From: Planctomycetota bacterium
Lineage (GTDB): Bacteria > Planctomycetota > UBA1135
DNA length: 64,000 nucleotides
Assembly (NCBI GenBank): GCA_018671175.1
Contig: JABHIE010000031.1
Location: 1 to 64,000, forward strand
Direction: 5' to 3'
Both the position numbers and the translations under genes were made by a program. This document shows, in pieces, positions 25,899 through 35,045 of this stretch. How positions within the stretch are numbered: position 1 is the first letter of the stretch; each line of letters starts with the position of its first letter. Under the pieces are notes generated by a model. The model saw only the letters and a list, made by a program, of their open reading frames with translations, had not been told where the DNA came from and ran no database searches.

Positions 25899-26827
25899 TG
25901 TGGCCTCGATGCTCCACCCAAAATAGCGGAATGACTTTGATTGAAGTCATTCTTGCATTAGGCTTATTTGCATTGATGTCCGTCTTTTTGACGCAGACAA
26001 TTTCTTCTGTGCTTGGCATTTGGCAAGCCGGTGAGCGGCGTGGTCGAGGCGATTTGGTGTGGGCCGCAACGGCGTCGCGTTTTGCCAGTGACCTTGATGC
26101 CATCCACTTGGGTCGCCGCGGCTGGTTGATTCTCGACACCTGGGAGGCCTCGCCGGCCAATGAGCAAAACCCTGCGCAGATATTGCCACGGTTGCGGTTT
26201 TTGGCGCGCGGTGAAGCGGTCGATTTTGATGGCTCACCTGAGCGTGGCGCCGTCGAGCTTGCATGGGTACTAATGCCTGAAACAGACGACTACGGTAGCC
26301 TGCGCCGGCTAGTGAGATTAAGCCAACCTGAAAACAAGATCGATTCCTCGATGAGTTTCCAAAACGACTCTTACTTCACGGCATTGCTTCGAGGTGGCGC
26401 TGGGATGACCGTTGTCGATAGCGTGGCATGGTGCGCCTTTACGACCGAGGGCTTGACTCAATCTTCAGCGAGCACGGCATTCATTGCGCCTCGAGAGCCG
26501 GTTGATTTTCCGCAGTGGGTGGGCTTGCAGCTCGAACGAGTCGATGCCGCATCCCGCCGAAAACCGCACCACCTCGATGATGCCATTTCAGCTTCGCCGA
26601 CTCCACTCACTTTGCGAGGTCAAGCGCCCACCCATGATTTAGGTTTCGTGCTCATTGAGGGCGAATGGATGCGCTTATCAGGCCAGTGGCCAACCTATCA
26701 GGCCTCATTGCGTGGTTTGCGTAACTCAAATGCCGCCGCCCATGAGCGCGGCGCAATCGTTTGGTTACCTGATACTTTCCAAGGCCAATGGCCTCTTCCA
26801 TCGTCAGGCCGGAGACTCAATCGATGA
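25895..26827 (+). CDS. GspJ-like minor pseudopilin
   Basis: 310 residues, ATGA overlap with the giant gene. Class III leader cut after Gly12 (STQNSG/MTLIEVILALGLFALMSV) with Glu at +5 as in GspJ/PilW. RGRGDLVWAATASRFASDLD fits the J helix. Residues 239-290 carry the same motif that recurs in the giant K-like protein (LGFVLIEGEWMRLSGQ.., then ASLRGLRNSNAAAHERG and AIVWL). J binds I and K in the tip complex of type II secretion. Confidence 0.75.
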   Translation: MMWPRCSTQNSGMTLIEVILALGLFALMSVFLTQTISSVLGIWQAGERRGRGDLVWAATASRFASDLDAIHLGRRGWLILDTWEASPANEQNPAQILPRLRFLARGEAVDFDGSPERGAVELAWVLMPETDDYGSLRRLVRLSQPENKIDSSMSFQNDSYFTALLRGGAGMTVVDSVAWCAFTTEGLTQSSASTAFIAPREPVDFPQWVGLQLERVDAASRRKPHHLDDAISASPTPLTLRGQAPTHDLGFVLIEGEWMRLSGQWPTYQASLRGLRNSNAAAHERGAIVWLPDTFQGQWPLPSSGRRLNR

Positions 26828-27243
26828 AGCGTAGCGGTTTCACTTTAGTCGAGGTCATGTTGGCAATGGCTATTTTCATCACGGGCATTACGGCCATCTT
26901 GGGCATGTTCCAATTTGGTGGGGGCATGGAGCGCTCCGCTAGGTCTCACGCTGAGTTGGCACCCGTGATTCAACCCCTCGTTGAGTCGTTAAAAGCCGAA
27001 GCCTGGCGTACCGATTCTTCGGGTGCATTTGTCGGCCTACACGAATATGTTGGCGAGCCCGTCCCTCATGCGCCCGCATATTCATTTGATTTGTTCGTTC
27101 TTCCCGCCGAGGTTTTCCCTGCCGGGCAGCGAGCTGAGTTGCGCATTTGGCGCGGCACCCCCGAACGAGTCGCAGCTCGTGTAACCTTCCTTCTTCCGCG
27201 GCGTATCCCTGTCGCTCGCCGCCTTGCGGAGCTCCCACAATGA
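26824..27243 (+). CDS. GspI-like minor pseudopilin
   Basis: 139 residues from ATG 26824 (ATGA overlap). A very short leader MKRSG precedes FTLVEVMLAMAIFITGITAI, with Glu at +5, typical of GspI/PilV. The remaining 110 residues are a small beta-rich head. It follows K-like and J-like genes in reverse of the usual I-J-K order. Confidence 0.75.
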   Translation: MKRSGFTLVEVMLAMAIFITGITAILGMFQFGGGMERSARSHAELAPVIQPLVESLKAEAWRTDSSGAFVGLHEYVGEPVPHAPAYSFDLFVLPAEVFPAGQRAELRIWRGTPERVAARVTFLLPRRIPVARRLAELPQ

Positions 27244-28709
27244 TGTTTCTCCCTCTCTTTTTAGCTGCCTTTCCTTGTCTTTGCGCTCAAGATGCAGGTC
27301 TTGACGAGATTGTTTGCCTGCGCAATGGCCGCATCATTGTCGGTGAAATCGTCGAGCATAATTTAGATGGTCTCGTCGTTGTGTCCGCCGAAAGTGGCGG
27401 GCGTTTCGCACTCGACTGGGCTGATTTATTTCCTACTGAAATGGAGCGCCTTCAGACGACTTTTGGTTATAAGTTCGAATCGGTCGTGCCCATGGTTCAA
27501 GGTGATCGCATCTTGCTCACTAATGGGCTCGAATTGACGGGCCGTGTTTTGCGCAAAGACAACCGCAACCTTGAGTTTCGCGTTCGTGGCATCACTTCGG
27601 TGATTCCGCTGTCTCGTCTGGCAGGGCCGCCCGAGACCGTGCTGGTTGAAGCCGCGACCATCTTGACACCCGAGCAGTTTTACAGCGAGCGCGTCACTTC
27701 GATTGACGCTACCGACCCTTTGGCACTTTTTGCCTTCGCTCAAGATCTTGAGCAGGTTTTCGCCCTCGAATTCGCGGAGCAAACTTTGGCGCAATGCGTC
27801 GCTTTGGCGCCAAGCGATACAGCCCTCCTTCGGCGGGTGGAAGTCATGCAAGCTCGTTTAGCGATTACGATTGCCAACCGGGCAGAGGCAGAGGCCATTG
27901 AGCACATCCGTCATTTGATTTATCGTGAGTCTTACGAGGCCGCAGAGTTGTCGATGGCTGAGTTTCAATCGCAGTTCCCTTCACCTGCTTTGGCGAGTGA
28001 TTTTTCCGATTTAGTCGATAAAATCGAAACGAGTCGAGCGGCTTCCTTAGGCAAGTATCTGGCGCGTAGCTGGTTCAATCGCGTGGTTGCACTTTTAAAG
28101 CGCAAAGCCCTAGATCGCGAGGCTTCCATGGAAAGCTTGATGTCCTTTGTCGAAGGCGAGGCCCCACTTTTGGTTCGTATGCGACTGCTCGATGAGCTGA
28201 AAGAAATGAAGGCCGATCTCACGGTTGAAGAGCTTGATGCCCTTTGGGCGAATCGAATCGAATACCGCGCCAAGCCCCATTCGGCTGGCTACGGTGATGG
28301 CACTTGGGTTCTTGGCGAAGATCGCGCTCGTGCCGGTTTGGGAGACGAAGAAGAGGAAGATGACGGCAAGACACCGCAGCAACGCGAAATGGAAGAGCGC
28401 ATGCGTCGTTTTCAAGAAAATCAAGATCGTGCGCGTCGCAGCTCCGCTGCAGGTTCAAATGAAGCCACGCCAGAAGATTGGTGGCGTCAGGCCGCCGTTA
28501 CGGAGCGATTCCAGTTCTTGCTGGCTTACTACGCTGAGTTTAGTGGCGACTACATTTTGCGCTTGGCATCCTTTGCTTCCTGCAATACTTGCACAGGCTC
28601 CGGGGTCTTAAAAACCATCGAGGTCGGTGCAGAAGGTGGCAAAGAAAAGAAAAGGAAGTGCACCACTTGCCAAGGAATTGGCGTGCGGCGTAAAGTTTCG
28701 TTTCAATAA
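27240..28709 (+). CDS. secreted protein with two Sm-like repeats and a DnaJ-type zinc ribbon
   Basis: 489 residues from ATG 27240 (ATGA overlap with GspI-like). Signal peptide MMFLPLFLAAFPCLCAQ. Two similar N-terminal beta units: EIVCLRNGRIIVGEIVEHN (about 23-41) and DRILLTNGLELTGRVLRKDN (about 85-104), reminiscent of an Sm-type barrel. The middle is helical, then a charged coil (EEEEDDGKTPQQREMEERMR). Near the end two CxxCxGxG elements (CNTCTGSG and CTTCQGIG, separated by a basic stretch) look like a DnaJ cysteine-rich zinc site. A zinc ribbon in an exported protein is odd. Function unknown; its position suggests it serves the pseudopilin machine. Confidence 0.6.
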   Translation: MMFLPLFLAAFPCLCAQDAGLDEIVCLRNGRIIVGEIVEHNLDGLVVVSAESGGRFALDWADLFPTEMERLQTTFGYKFESVVPMVQGDRILLTNGLELTGRVLRKDNRNLEFRVRGITSVIPLSRLAGPPETVLVEAATILTPEQFYSERVTSIDATDPLALFAFAQDLEQVFALEFAEQTLAQCVALAPSDTALLRRVEVMQARLAITIANRAEAEAIEHIRHLIYRESYEAAELSMAEFQSQFPSPALASDFSDLVDKIETSRAASLGKYLARSWFNRVVALLKRKALDREASMESLMSFVEGEAPLLVRMRLLDELKEMKADLTVEELDALWANRIEYRAKPHSAGYGDGTWVLGEDRARAGLGDEEEEDDGKTPQQREMEERMRRFQENQDRARRSSAAGSNEATPEDWWRQAAVTERFQFLLAYYAEFSGDYILRLASFASCNTCTGSGVLKTIEVGAEGGKEKKRKCTTCQGIGVRRKVSFQ

Positions 28710-28711
28710 TC

Positions 28712-29614
28712 ATGCGCGCTTTTGCCGTTTGCCTTCTTGTCTTGGGTGCCTGCGCAAGTGAGCCTAAAGTCTCGTTTCCTGGCGCTGCTTGGGCTGATTC
28801 TGACCGCGATTTAAACGAGGTGCAGCTTGCTGGAGCGCCTCTCAATGCTCAAGCCTTTGTTGCCGAAGCCGCATTCTTGTTTCCAGCAGAGAGCCGTGAG
28901 TTGGTGCGCAGTTTGAAGCGAGCGGCCTTCGCTAAGCGCGAGGCTGAGCGATTGGGCCTCATGCTCCCTCCTGATTTCCTCGCCGCAAAACTCGCCGAAA
29001 ATATCGAGGTCATGCGCTTGGGGTTAGGCGAGACTTCTCTTAACGATTGGTCTGCCGCGAGATATGGCCAATCTTGGGCGAGCGTCCAGGCTGCTATGAA
29101 GGCCCGTTTGCATGACCAGTGGCTCTATCAGATGGTCGTCCGCGCCGATGCCTGGCTTTCGGGGCGAGTGCGTCTGCACATTTTGGTTTCACGCGATGAG
29201 GCCAAAGCCCAAAAGTGGGCGAGCGATTTGAGCTATGGCGCCAACCCGCGCCTTTTGGCAGGAGAAAGCCTCGTCGTGGGGCAGATGCCTGACGCCAGTT
29301 TCTCACCGATGGCGCGTTATTTGCCCAATCCGCTCGGTGAGTGGCTTGATGCCGCACATGTCCATGAAGTGCTGGGGCCTTTCCGCTTCCAAGGCGATTC
29401 CGCGTGGCATGTCGTCCGCTTGAGTGAGGTTTTCGAGCCGCATGTTGATTTGCCCCCGCGCTCTGTTTTGCTAGATGGCCTTTCATCCGAACCGATTAGC
29501 CCACTTGAGGCACGAGCTTGGTTTGAAGAGATGTCACGCCGCTACAATGCGCATGGCAATTTGCCTGGGATTTCAGCCCTATCCTCTCCCTTTGTCCCCA
29601 ACCGCCCCAACTGA
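28712..29614 (+). CDS. parvulin-like (SurA-type) lipoprotein
   Basis: 300 residues. Lipobox LGAC with Cys14 predicts a lipoprotein. The rest resembles SurA/PrsA proteins: a helical N-part with AKREAERLGLMLPPDFLAAK and a degenerate parvulin domain (RVRLHILVSRDEAKAQKWAS, LLAGESLVVGQMPDASF, VLGPFRFQGDSAWHVVRLSE). Probably a periplasmic folding helper. It starts two bases after the zinc-ribbon gene, so it is likely part of the same transcript. Isomerase activity is not evident. Confidence 0.65.
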   Translation: MRAFAVCLLVLGACASEPKVSFPGAAWADSDRDLNEVQLAGAPLNAQAFVAEAAFLFPAESRELVRSLKRAAFAKREAERLGLMLPPDFLAAKLAENIEVMRLGLGETSLNDWSAARYGQSWASVQAAMKARLHDQWLYQMVVRADAWLSGRVRLHILVSRDEAKAQKWASDLSYGANPRLLAGESLVVGQMPDASFSPMARYLPNPLGEWLDAAHVHEVLGPFRFQGDSAWHVVRLSEVFEPHVDLPPRSVLLDGLSSEPISPLEARAWFEEMSRRYNAHGNLPGISALSSPFVPNRPN

Positions 29615-30284
29615 GCCCACGGTTTCGCACGAAAAGCTACGCTTACTCTTTGCGTTGCTTTTTTCGTCGCCTGACCCCGTTTCGCAAGACCGCATTCGTG
29701 AGGTTTTGTATGCACTCGTGCCTGAAACGGGCACTCCAGATAGTCCTCCGGCCCCCGAACCTGATGCAGAGCAACTTTCGCCGCGCCAGCACATCGAAGC
29801 CCTTGAAATCTGGATGACCGAGCGTGACTTACCTCTCGTCGTGCAACGCGTTGGCAAGGCCTTCCGTATCTTGACAAACGAAGAGGTCGCCGAAGATTTA
29901 TCCTCGGTGCGCAAAAAGGTTCATGCCGAAAAGCTAGGCCCAGCGGCGCTTGAGGTCTTGGCACTTGTGGCCTATCGCCAACCTCTACTCAAGGCTGACA
30001 TCGATGCGATTCGGGGTGTCAAATCGGGGCCGCATTTGCGACATTTGCTCGATTTACGGGTGATCCGCATTTTAGGTCGCGCTGAATTGCCCGGCCGCCC
30101 GTTCTTGTATGGCACAACGCGTGAGTTCTTAGATCGATTTGGCCTGAAAGACCTGAAAGACCTCCCTGAGGCAGGGCGTTTATCTTCGCCAGCCGAAGCA
30201 GCACCCGCACCGACAACCACCCCTGATGTGGTTTCCCAAGAAAGCCCGACTCCAGACCCTGCGCCAGAGGCAGAAACCGAGTAA
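29553..30284 (+). CDS. scpB: segregation and condensation protein B
   Basis: ScpB is a winged-helix partner of ScpA and SMC in chromosome condensation. Family sequence is clear: ALEIWMTERDLPLVVQRVGK, RKKVHAEKLGPAALEVLALV, AYRQPLLKADIDAIRGVKSG and LGRAELPGRPFLYGTTREFL. The C-terminal 50 residues are a Pro/Ala-rich tail. The start is uncertain: the frame overlaps the lipoprotein gene; ATG 29553 is used, with ATG 29475 and TTG 29592 as alternatives. Neither scpA nor smc is in the window. Confidence 0.88.
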   Translation: MAICLGFQPYPLPLSPTAPTEPTVSHEKLRLLFALLFSSPDPVSQDRIREVLYALVPETGTPDSPPAPEPDAEQLSPRQHIEALEIWMTERDLPLVVQRVGKAFRILTNEEVAEDLSSVRKKVHAEKLGPAALEVLALVAYRQPLLKADIDAIRGVKSGPHLRHLLDLRVIRILGRAELPGRPFLYGTTREFLDRFGLKDLKDLPEAGRLSSPAEAAPAPTTTPDVVSQESPTPDPAPEAETE

Positions 30285-30321
30285 ACTCTTCGACCCTCGA
30301 TTTCGTCGAAACCCATTTTAG

Positions 30322-32103
30322 ATGAGCAAGAAAAAGCAGCATCATTCCACGCCCGACGGCCACCTTGAAACGGCCGCCGAGCAACTTTCACACGCAGAGC
30401 CCATGTCGGCTATGAAGCGTTGGGGCCTGATTCTCGTGGCGATTTTTTGCCTCGTGATTTTTTCAGTAACCCCTCAGATGACCCAAATGTTTGGCAACCT
30501 GTTTTCGGGCGGCCCTCAAGCGCAAGCCACGATGCTTCTGCCTGACGGTTCGACCGCTGCAATTACTTTGCCTGACTACCAAGCCGCGCGCCGCAGCTTG
30601 ACCTGGGAAGCTCGCTTTTTTGGGGCACGCACCCCAGAAGAAGACACAGAGAGCATTCTGGCTTATGCCGCTTTGGTTAAGTTGGCCGATGCTTTCGATA
30701 TCGAGGTCGTCGACGAAGAGCTCAGCAGTTTTCTGCAGATGATTCTCGCTCAAACACGCCAAGATTATCAAACCTTCTATCAGCGCATGGGCTTCTCGCG
30801 CGCGCTCGACCTTGAGTCATTGTTGCGCGAATTGATGCGCATCCAAAAGCTGGGCACGATGCTTGCTTCAGGCGCCGTCCCGACCGACGACGATGTCTTG
30901 GCCAGCTGGTCCAAGCGTTATTCCGAGATGCGCTATGACTATCTTGTTTGGTCTTCCGACGATTTTGCCGATGCTGCAGCTGGCGAGACTCCAGAGATCG
31001 ATGTCTTGTCTGCCTTCTTTGAGGCTGACTTGACTCTTCAGCAAAAGCGCGTCCTCGAAAACGAAGAGGCCATTGCTTTTGAGGCTCTCGTCCTTTCCGC
31101 CGAAGCTCTCGGCAGTGATGCCGTTAAAGGTTGGGCCGACGCCACAGTTCCAGAAGAAGAGGCCCTGCAGGGGTTTTATGACTTCCGTCGCTATTCGCTT
31201 TACCAACGCCCAGCCGACGAGCGCACGCCTGAAAACGGCATTGTCTTGACCCGCGAAGAGGTGGGTGAGCGTTTGCTGCGTGATTTCCAACTGCAACGCG
31301 CGGCCCAAGCTCTGCTTGATGGCGCGCGCGAGGTCGCTGACTTGTCGGTTTACGCGAGTGAGCGTGGCGTCGAGTTCCTTGCCGAGACGAGCCCCGTGGG
31401 GCGCGCCGCATTGGCTGATCTAGACCGCATCGGCACTCCTGAGTTGGCGCAGTTGTTTCAAACCGAAACTGGTTCCTGGATGGCCAATGTGATTTTGCTG
31501 AGCGATGGCATGGCGATTGTCGCCCGACCTACTGAGCAGCGCGATCGTGCGATGCCTGAGCTAGCCGAGGTGCACGACTCTGTGGTCGATTACTGGCGCG
31601 AACATCGCCAAGTCGTGATGGCCCGCGAAGCTGCCGAGGCTTTTGTCGCAAACTTGCCTCAAGCCGACGATGCCGTCGAGGGCGATCCCGCCGTCGTTGG
31701 TGCAGATGCTTTCCTTGCCGATGGGCTTGAGCTTCAAACCCAAGACTGGGTTTCACGCGAAATTCGCCCAACCGTTGACCCCGTATGGGCAAAAGACGAC
31801 AGCCAGGGCCCTTGGTTGCGTTCGATGCTTGGGCGCCAGCTCGACGAGACTCTCGATGGCCAAGTCATCGGCCCACTTGAGCAAGGCATGGGCGAAACCT
31901 ATGTCGTGATTCGATTGATTGAGCGCCGCGAGGCCGACGCGCAGGGCATGTGGCCTGGCGAGCTCGATCGTGCACGCCAACAAGCTACCGCTGAATTGCA
32001 ACGCAACTTCCAACTTGAGCAACTCAACTTTTCTGGCTTGGCCAAGAGTTACGAGCTGACCAAGGTCATCTTCCCAGACTCTAGCGAAGAAGCGGGCCTT
32101 TAA
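30322..32103 (+). CDS. membrane-anchored PpiD/SurA-like periplasmic chaperone
   Basis: 593 residues. A cytoplasmic basic start, one transmembrane helix at about 33-52 (GLILVAIFCLVIFSVTPQM), and a long periplasmic part rich in Glu and Ala. Helices such as ALVKLADAFDIEVVDEELSS and LMRIQKLGTMLASGAVPTDDD resemble the SurA_N chaperone region, as in PpiD. No clear parvulin catalytic core is visible. Likely helps exported proteins leave the Sec channel; this is by analogy. It follows scpB by 37 bases and converges with the O-antigen-ligase-like gene with only 12 bases between the stops. Confidence 0.6.
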   Translation: MSKKKQHHSTPDGHLETAAEQLSHAEPMSAMKRWGLILVAIFCLVIFSVTPQMTQMFGNLFSGGPQAQATMLLPDGSTAAITLPDYQAARRSLTWEARFFGARTPEEDTESILAYAALVKLADAFDIEVVDEELSSFLQMILAQTRQDYQTFYQRMGFSRALDLESLLRELMRIQKLGTMLASGAVPTDDDVLASWSKRYSEMRYDYLVWSSDDFADAAAGETPEIDVLSAFFEADLTLQQKRVLENEEAIAFEALVLSAEALGSDAVKGWADATVPEEEALQGFYDFRRYSLYQRPADERTPENGIVLTREEVGERLLRDFQLQRAAQALLDGAREVADLSVYASERGVEFLAETSPVGRAALADLDRIGTPELAQLFQTETGSWMANVILLSDGMAIVARPTEQRDRAMPELAEVHDSVVDYWREHRQVVMAREAAEAFVANLPQADDAVEGDPAVVGADAFLADGLELQTQDWVSREIRPTVDPVWAKDDSQGPWLRSMLGRQLDETLDGQVIGPLEQGMGETYVVIRLIERREADAQGMWPGELDRARQQATAELQRNFQLEQLNFSGLAKSYELTKVIFPDSSEEAGL

Positions 32104-32115
32104 GCGCCATCTAGC

Positions 32116-34119
32116 TCAACGAGCAGCCGCGGGCTCAAAACCGCGATAACCCACCCAGGCCGGGCCAAGTAATGGTTCCCAGTCTGGGTGGATTCTTAGA
32201 ACAAGGGTGCGCATGAGACCTTCGTCGAGATTAGCGTCAAGTCGCACGCGCTCCACGACCGCACGGTGGCCCTCCGCGAACGGCCCTAAGGCTTTGAGTG
32301 TGTTGCGAGTCTCGTCAAACTCGTTTTCGCGGGCATAAGCCATGGCGCGAAAGAGGAGGCCTTCTTGAAAGAGCGGCGGGTTGCGCGTGAGCCAATCACT
32401 CGCGCGGCCATGGAGCCATTGCGTGCGGTAATCGCGCACGAGGCGAAAGCGCGGCTCAAGCAGCTCGGCAGATTCGAGATGGAGCAAGGCGGTTGATTCT
32501 TGCTCAAGCGATAGATGCGCACGGAAAGAGCCAAGACGCGCGGCCATGCTGTAGGGGCTGCGCAAGAGCGTTTCTTGCCATAGCTGCGCTGCCGTTTCAT
32601 GTTGCCCCGTCTCACGGAAGTCAGTCGCCATCAATGCCCAGGTGAGTGCGTTTCCTGGCCGGATTTCAGCCGCATGAGCTAAGAGGTCAACCGAAATTTG
32701 GGGGTCAAGCTTTGCAGAACCATCGGGGTCGATTTGAATGGCGGCAAAACGCCGCGAGAGTAGCCATTCGCCGTAGCTTTGTGACCAAGCGGGTACAAGA
32801 GCCGTGAAGCAAAGTGCGCCTACGGCAACCGTTGAAATAGTGAACGGCCGAAAAGGGAGCAGCTTTGTGGAAGTGGGCGCAAGGCTGGCTTCCGCGGCAC
32901 GCCCAGGTTCACGCAGGCCGAGCAGGATGGCAAGCAGGATAAGAGCCGACGAGTGGTCGCTCAGCGGCGCATGACTTAGGGCGTGAACCCCCATAGTGAG
33001 CAGGGCTCCGGTCGCCCAGCTTGGCCGTTGCTTGTTTCGCAGTAGCAGGATGACCCCAATCGCGAGCAAAATCGCGCCTAAAAACCCATTTTCAACGAGA
33101 GCCAGCACAACTTCATTGTGCGGTGTTTTGGGGTGGCCAAAAGTCGGGCTCGACCAAAACCCTGATGATGTCCAGGCCTCAAAGTCGCCCCGCCAACTGG
33201 GGTAATCGACTTCGAATCGGCCCAGGCCAATGCCCAGCGGCTCGTCAAAACTGCGTAGCAGCGAGGCCTCGGCCATGTCGATGCGCCCAAGCAAGGTCGA
33301 CCAAGCGGGGCGGATGCCATCAGGATGCGCAGAATCGCTCATGCGCCATTCTCGAGCGCCCTCACCGAGAGTCATCAAAGCAAGAAGCGCGCAAGAAGCC
33401 ATCAGGATGCCTTTGCGCCGCGCTTTACCTTGACGCCAAATCAGCCATGCTAAACCAAGTGGGAGGGATATCCGAGCTGCTGAAACTCCGAATTGCCCAA
33501 GCAGGAAAACTGCAGGAAGCAAAAACGCAAACCAGAGCCAGCGCGTTTCTTTGGTCGCGCGTTGCTTCTGAAAGAGCCAAGCCAGCGTGCCGACAATCAA
33601 AGGAGCCAACACAGTCGCTGCGTGATTGGTGCCTGGGAAAGGCAAAACAGGCGGTGCGTAATCTTGGGGCCCAAAAACCTCTGGCCCTAAGCCAATCGAC
33701 TGCGCTAGGCCATACCAAACGGCTGCAGCCGTTCCGGCTAGGATCGCGCCCAGCAAGACTCGCAATTGCTTTTCAGTGCGAATGACCCCAACAAGAGCGA
33801 CCAAAGCAAGAGCACCTGCAAGAGGTGCGCGATCGAGTAAACCCTGTGCGCTCGATTTAGAGAAGGCCGTCGAGCTGAGTGGGGCCGGGTCGTTAGCCGC
33901 GAAGAAAAGTGCAATCAAGCCGCATGCGTAACCGGCTGTAATCCAGTAGATACCTTTCGGGACGCGAAGCGATGTGCGCTTGAAGAAGCAGACGCCGAAG
34001 AGCAAACTGACTGCGGTTGCCATCCCGAAACTGTCGAACCTGGCATCGTCGAGAATGTGCGGCGACCAACCCCACAGGGGTAAGAGAAAAGCAAGGGCGG
34101 CCAGGAATGCGACGGCCAT
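32116..34119 (-). CDS. O-antigen ligase (Wzy_C)-like membrane protein with TPR tail
   Basis: 667 residues. About 12 hydrophobic segments in the first 450 residues, with a periplasmic loop typical of the O-antigen ligase/polymerase superfamily (TPHNEVVLALVENGFLGAIL, preceded by RIDMAEASLLRSFDEPLGIG). The C-terminal 200 residues are TPR-like helices (NALTWALMATDFRETGQHET). Members join or polymerise glycans on lipid carriers; bacterial pilin glycosyl ligases share the fold. The start overlaps the ftsY stop by one base (TAATG), so it belongs to the nusB-ftsY unit. Substrate unknown. Confidence 0.78.
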   Translation of the reverse strand: MAVAFLAALAFLLPLWGWSPHILDDARFDSFGMATAVSLLFGVCFFKRTSLRVPKGIYWITAGYACGLIALFFAANDPAPLSSTAFSKSSAQGLLDRAPLAGALALVALVGVIRTEKQLRVLLGAILAGTAAAVWYGLAQSIGLGPEVFGPQDYAPPVLPFPGTNHAATVLAPLIVGTLAWLFQKQRATKETRWLWFAFLLPAVFLLGQFGVSAARISLPLGLAWLIWRQGKARRKGILMASCALLALMTLGEGAREWRMSDSAHPDGIRPAWSTLLGRIDMAEASLLRSFDEPLGIGLGRFEVDYPSWRGDFEAWTSSGFWSSPTFGHPKTPHNEVVLALVENGFLGAILLAIGVILLLRNKQRPSWATGALLTMGVHALSHAPLSDHSSALILLAILLGLREPGRAAEASLAPTSTKLLPFRPFTISTVAVGALCFTALVPAWSQSYGEWLLSRRFAAIQIDPDGSAKLDPQISVDLLAHAAEIRPGNALTWALMATDFRETGQHETAAQLWQETLLRSPYSMAARLGSFRAHLSLEQESTALLHLESAELLEPRFRLVRDYRTQWLHGRASDWLTRNPPLFQEGLLFRAMAYARENEFDETRNTLKALGPFAEGHRAVVERVRLDANLDEGLMRTLVLRIHPDWEPLLGPAWVGYRGFEPAAAR

Positions 34120-35045
34120 TAACGGGTGGGGGCTTCGTCGAGGTCGAGCAGGGCGTTGACATAGGCGGTGGGGTCGAACACCTCAAGGTCGTGGATGCCT
34201 TCGCCCAAACCTGCAAATTTAACGGGCAGTTGCAACTCGCGGCCAATGCTCAGGACGGCACCACCTTTTGCCGTGCCGTCGAGTTTGGCAAGGACGACCC
34301 CAGAGAGCGGAACACTCTGCCCAAAGAGTCGCGCTTGTTGTACGGCATTTTGGCCCGTTGTCGCGTCGAGAATCAAAATGGTTTCGTGCGGAGCATCAGG
34401 AATGATTTTGCCCAAGACCCGCGAGATCTTTTCGAGCTCACTCATCAAGTTTTTTTGAGTGTGCAAACGGCCGGCCGTATCAAGCACAAGGTAATCAACG
34501 CCTCGTGCAACAGCGGCTGAAGCGGCATCGTGTGCCACAGCCGCGGGGTCGGCGCCTTGAGCGCCTTTAACGAGCTGCACATCAGCGCGGTCACACCAAA
34601 CCTGCAACTGCTCAACAGCGGCGGCTCGAAAAGTATCGCCCGCACCGACCAAGACTGAATCGCCACGGTCGCGAAGCCACTGAACCATTTTGGCGATGCT
34701 TGTGGTCTTGCCCGCGCCATTAACGCCGACAATCATCAAGACTCGCGGACCGCCATTAGGCTGAGGTGGAAGTGGGTCGCCAGAAGGGCCCTGCACCCAT
34801 TCGCTTAAACGCTCATGTAGCCATGGGCTTAAATCGGCGGGTGAATCAAAGCTGCCGCGAGCGGCTTCTTGCTCGGCCTGCTCAATCAGCTCACCCGCGA
34901 GTGCGCCCACATCGGCCGTGTAGAGGACTTCTTCGAGGGCCTCAAGGGCTTCGCTCATGGTTGCGTCGCCAGATAAACGCCGCAAAGCATGAGAGATGCG
35001 ATTGCGCGTGCGGGAAAGACTAGCACGCAGTTTGGAGAAGACCAT
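34119..35045 (-). CDS. ftsY: signal recognition particle receptor FtsY
   Basis: 308 residues. GTPase that receives SRP-ribosome complexes at the inner membrane. P-loop GVNGAGKTT at 107-115, GDTFRAAAVEQL, LDTAGRLHTQKNLMSELEKI, DATTGQNA and AKLDGTAKGG are all present, with the closing GLGEGIHDLEVFD. The N-terminal NG domain helix is present; the acidic A domain of E. coli FtsY is absent. Its start overlaps the nusB stop by one base and its stop overlaps the next start by one base. Confidence 0.97.
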   Translation of the reverse strand: MVFSKLRASLSRTRNRISHALRRLSGDATMSEALEALEEVLYTADVGALAGELIEQAEQEAARGSFDSPADLSPWLHERLSEWVQGPSGDPLPPQPNGGPRVLMIVGVNGAGKTTSIAKMVQWLRDRGDSVLVGAGDTFRAAAVEQLQVWCDRADVQLVKGAQGADPAAVAHDAASAAVARGVDYLVLDTAGRLHTQKNLMSELEKISRVLGKIIPDAPHETILILDATTGQNAVQQARLFGQSVPLSGVVLAKLDGTAKGGAVLSIGRELQLPVKFAGLGEGIHDLEVFDPTAYVNALLDLDEAPTR

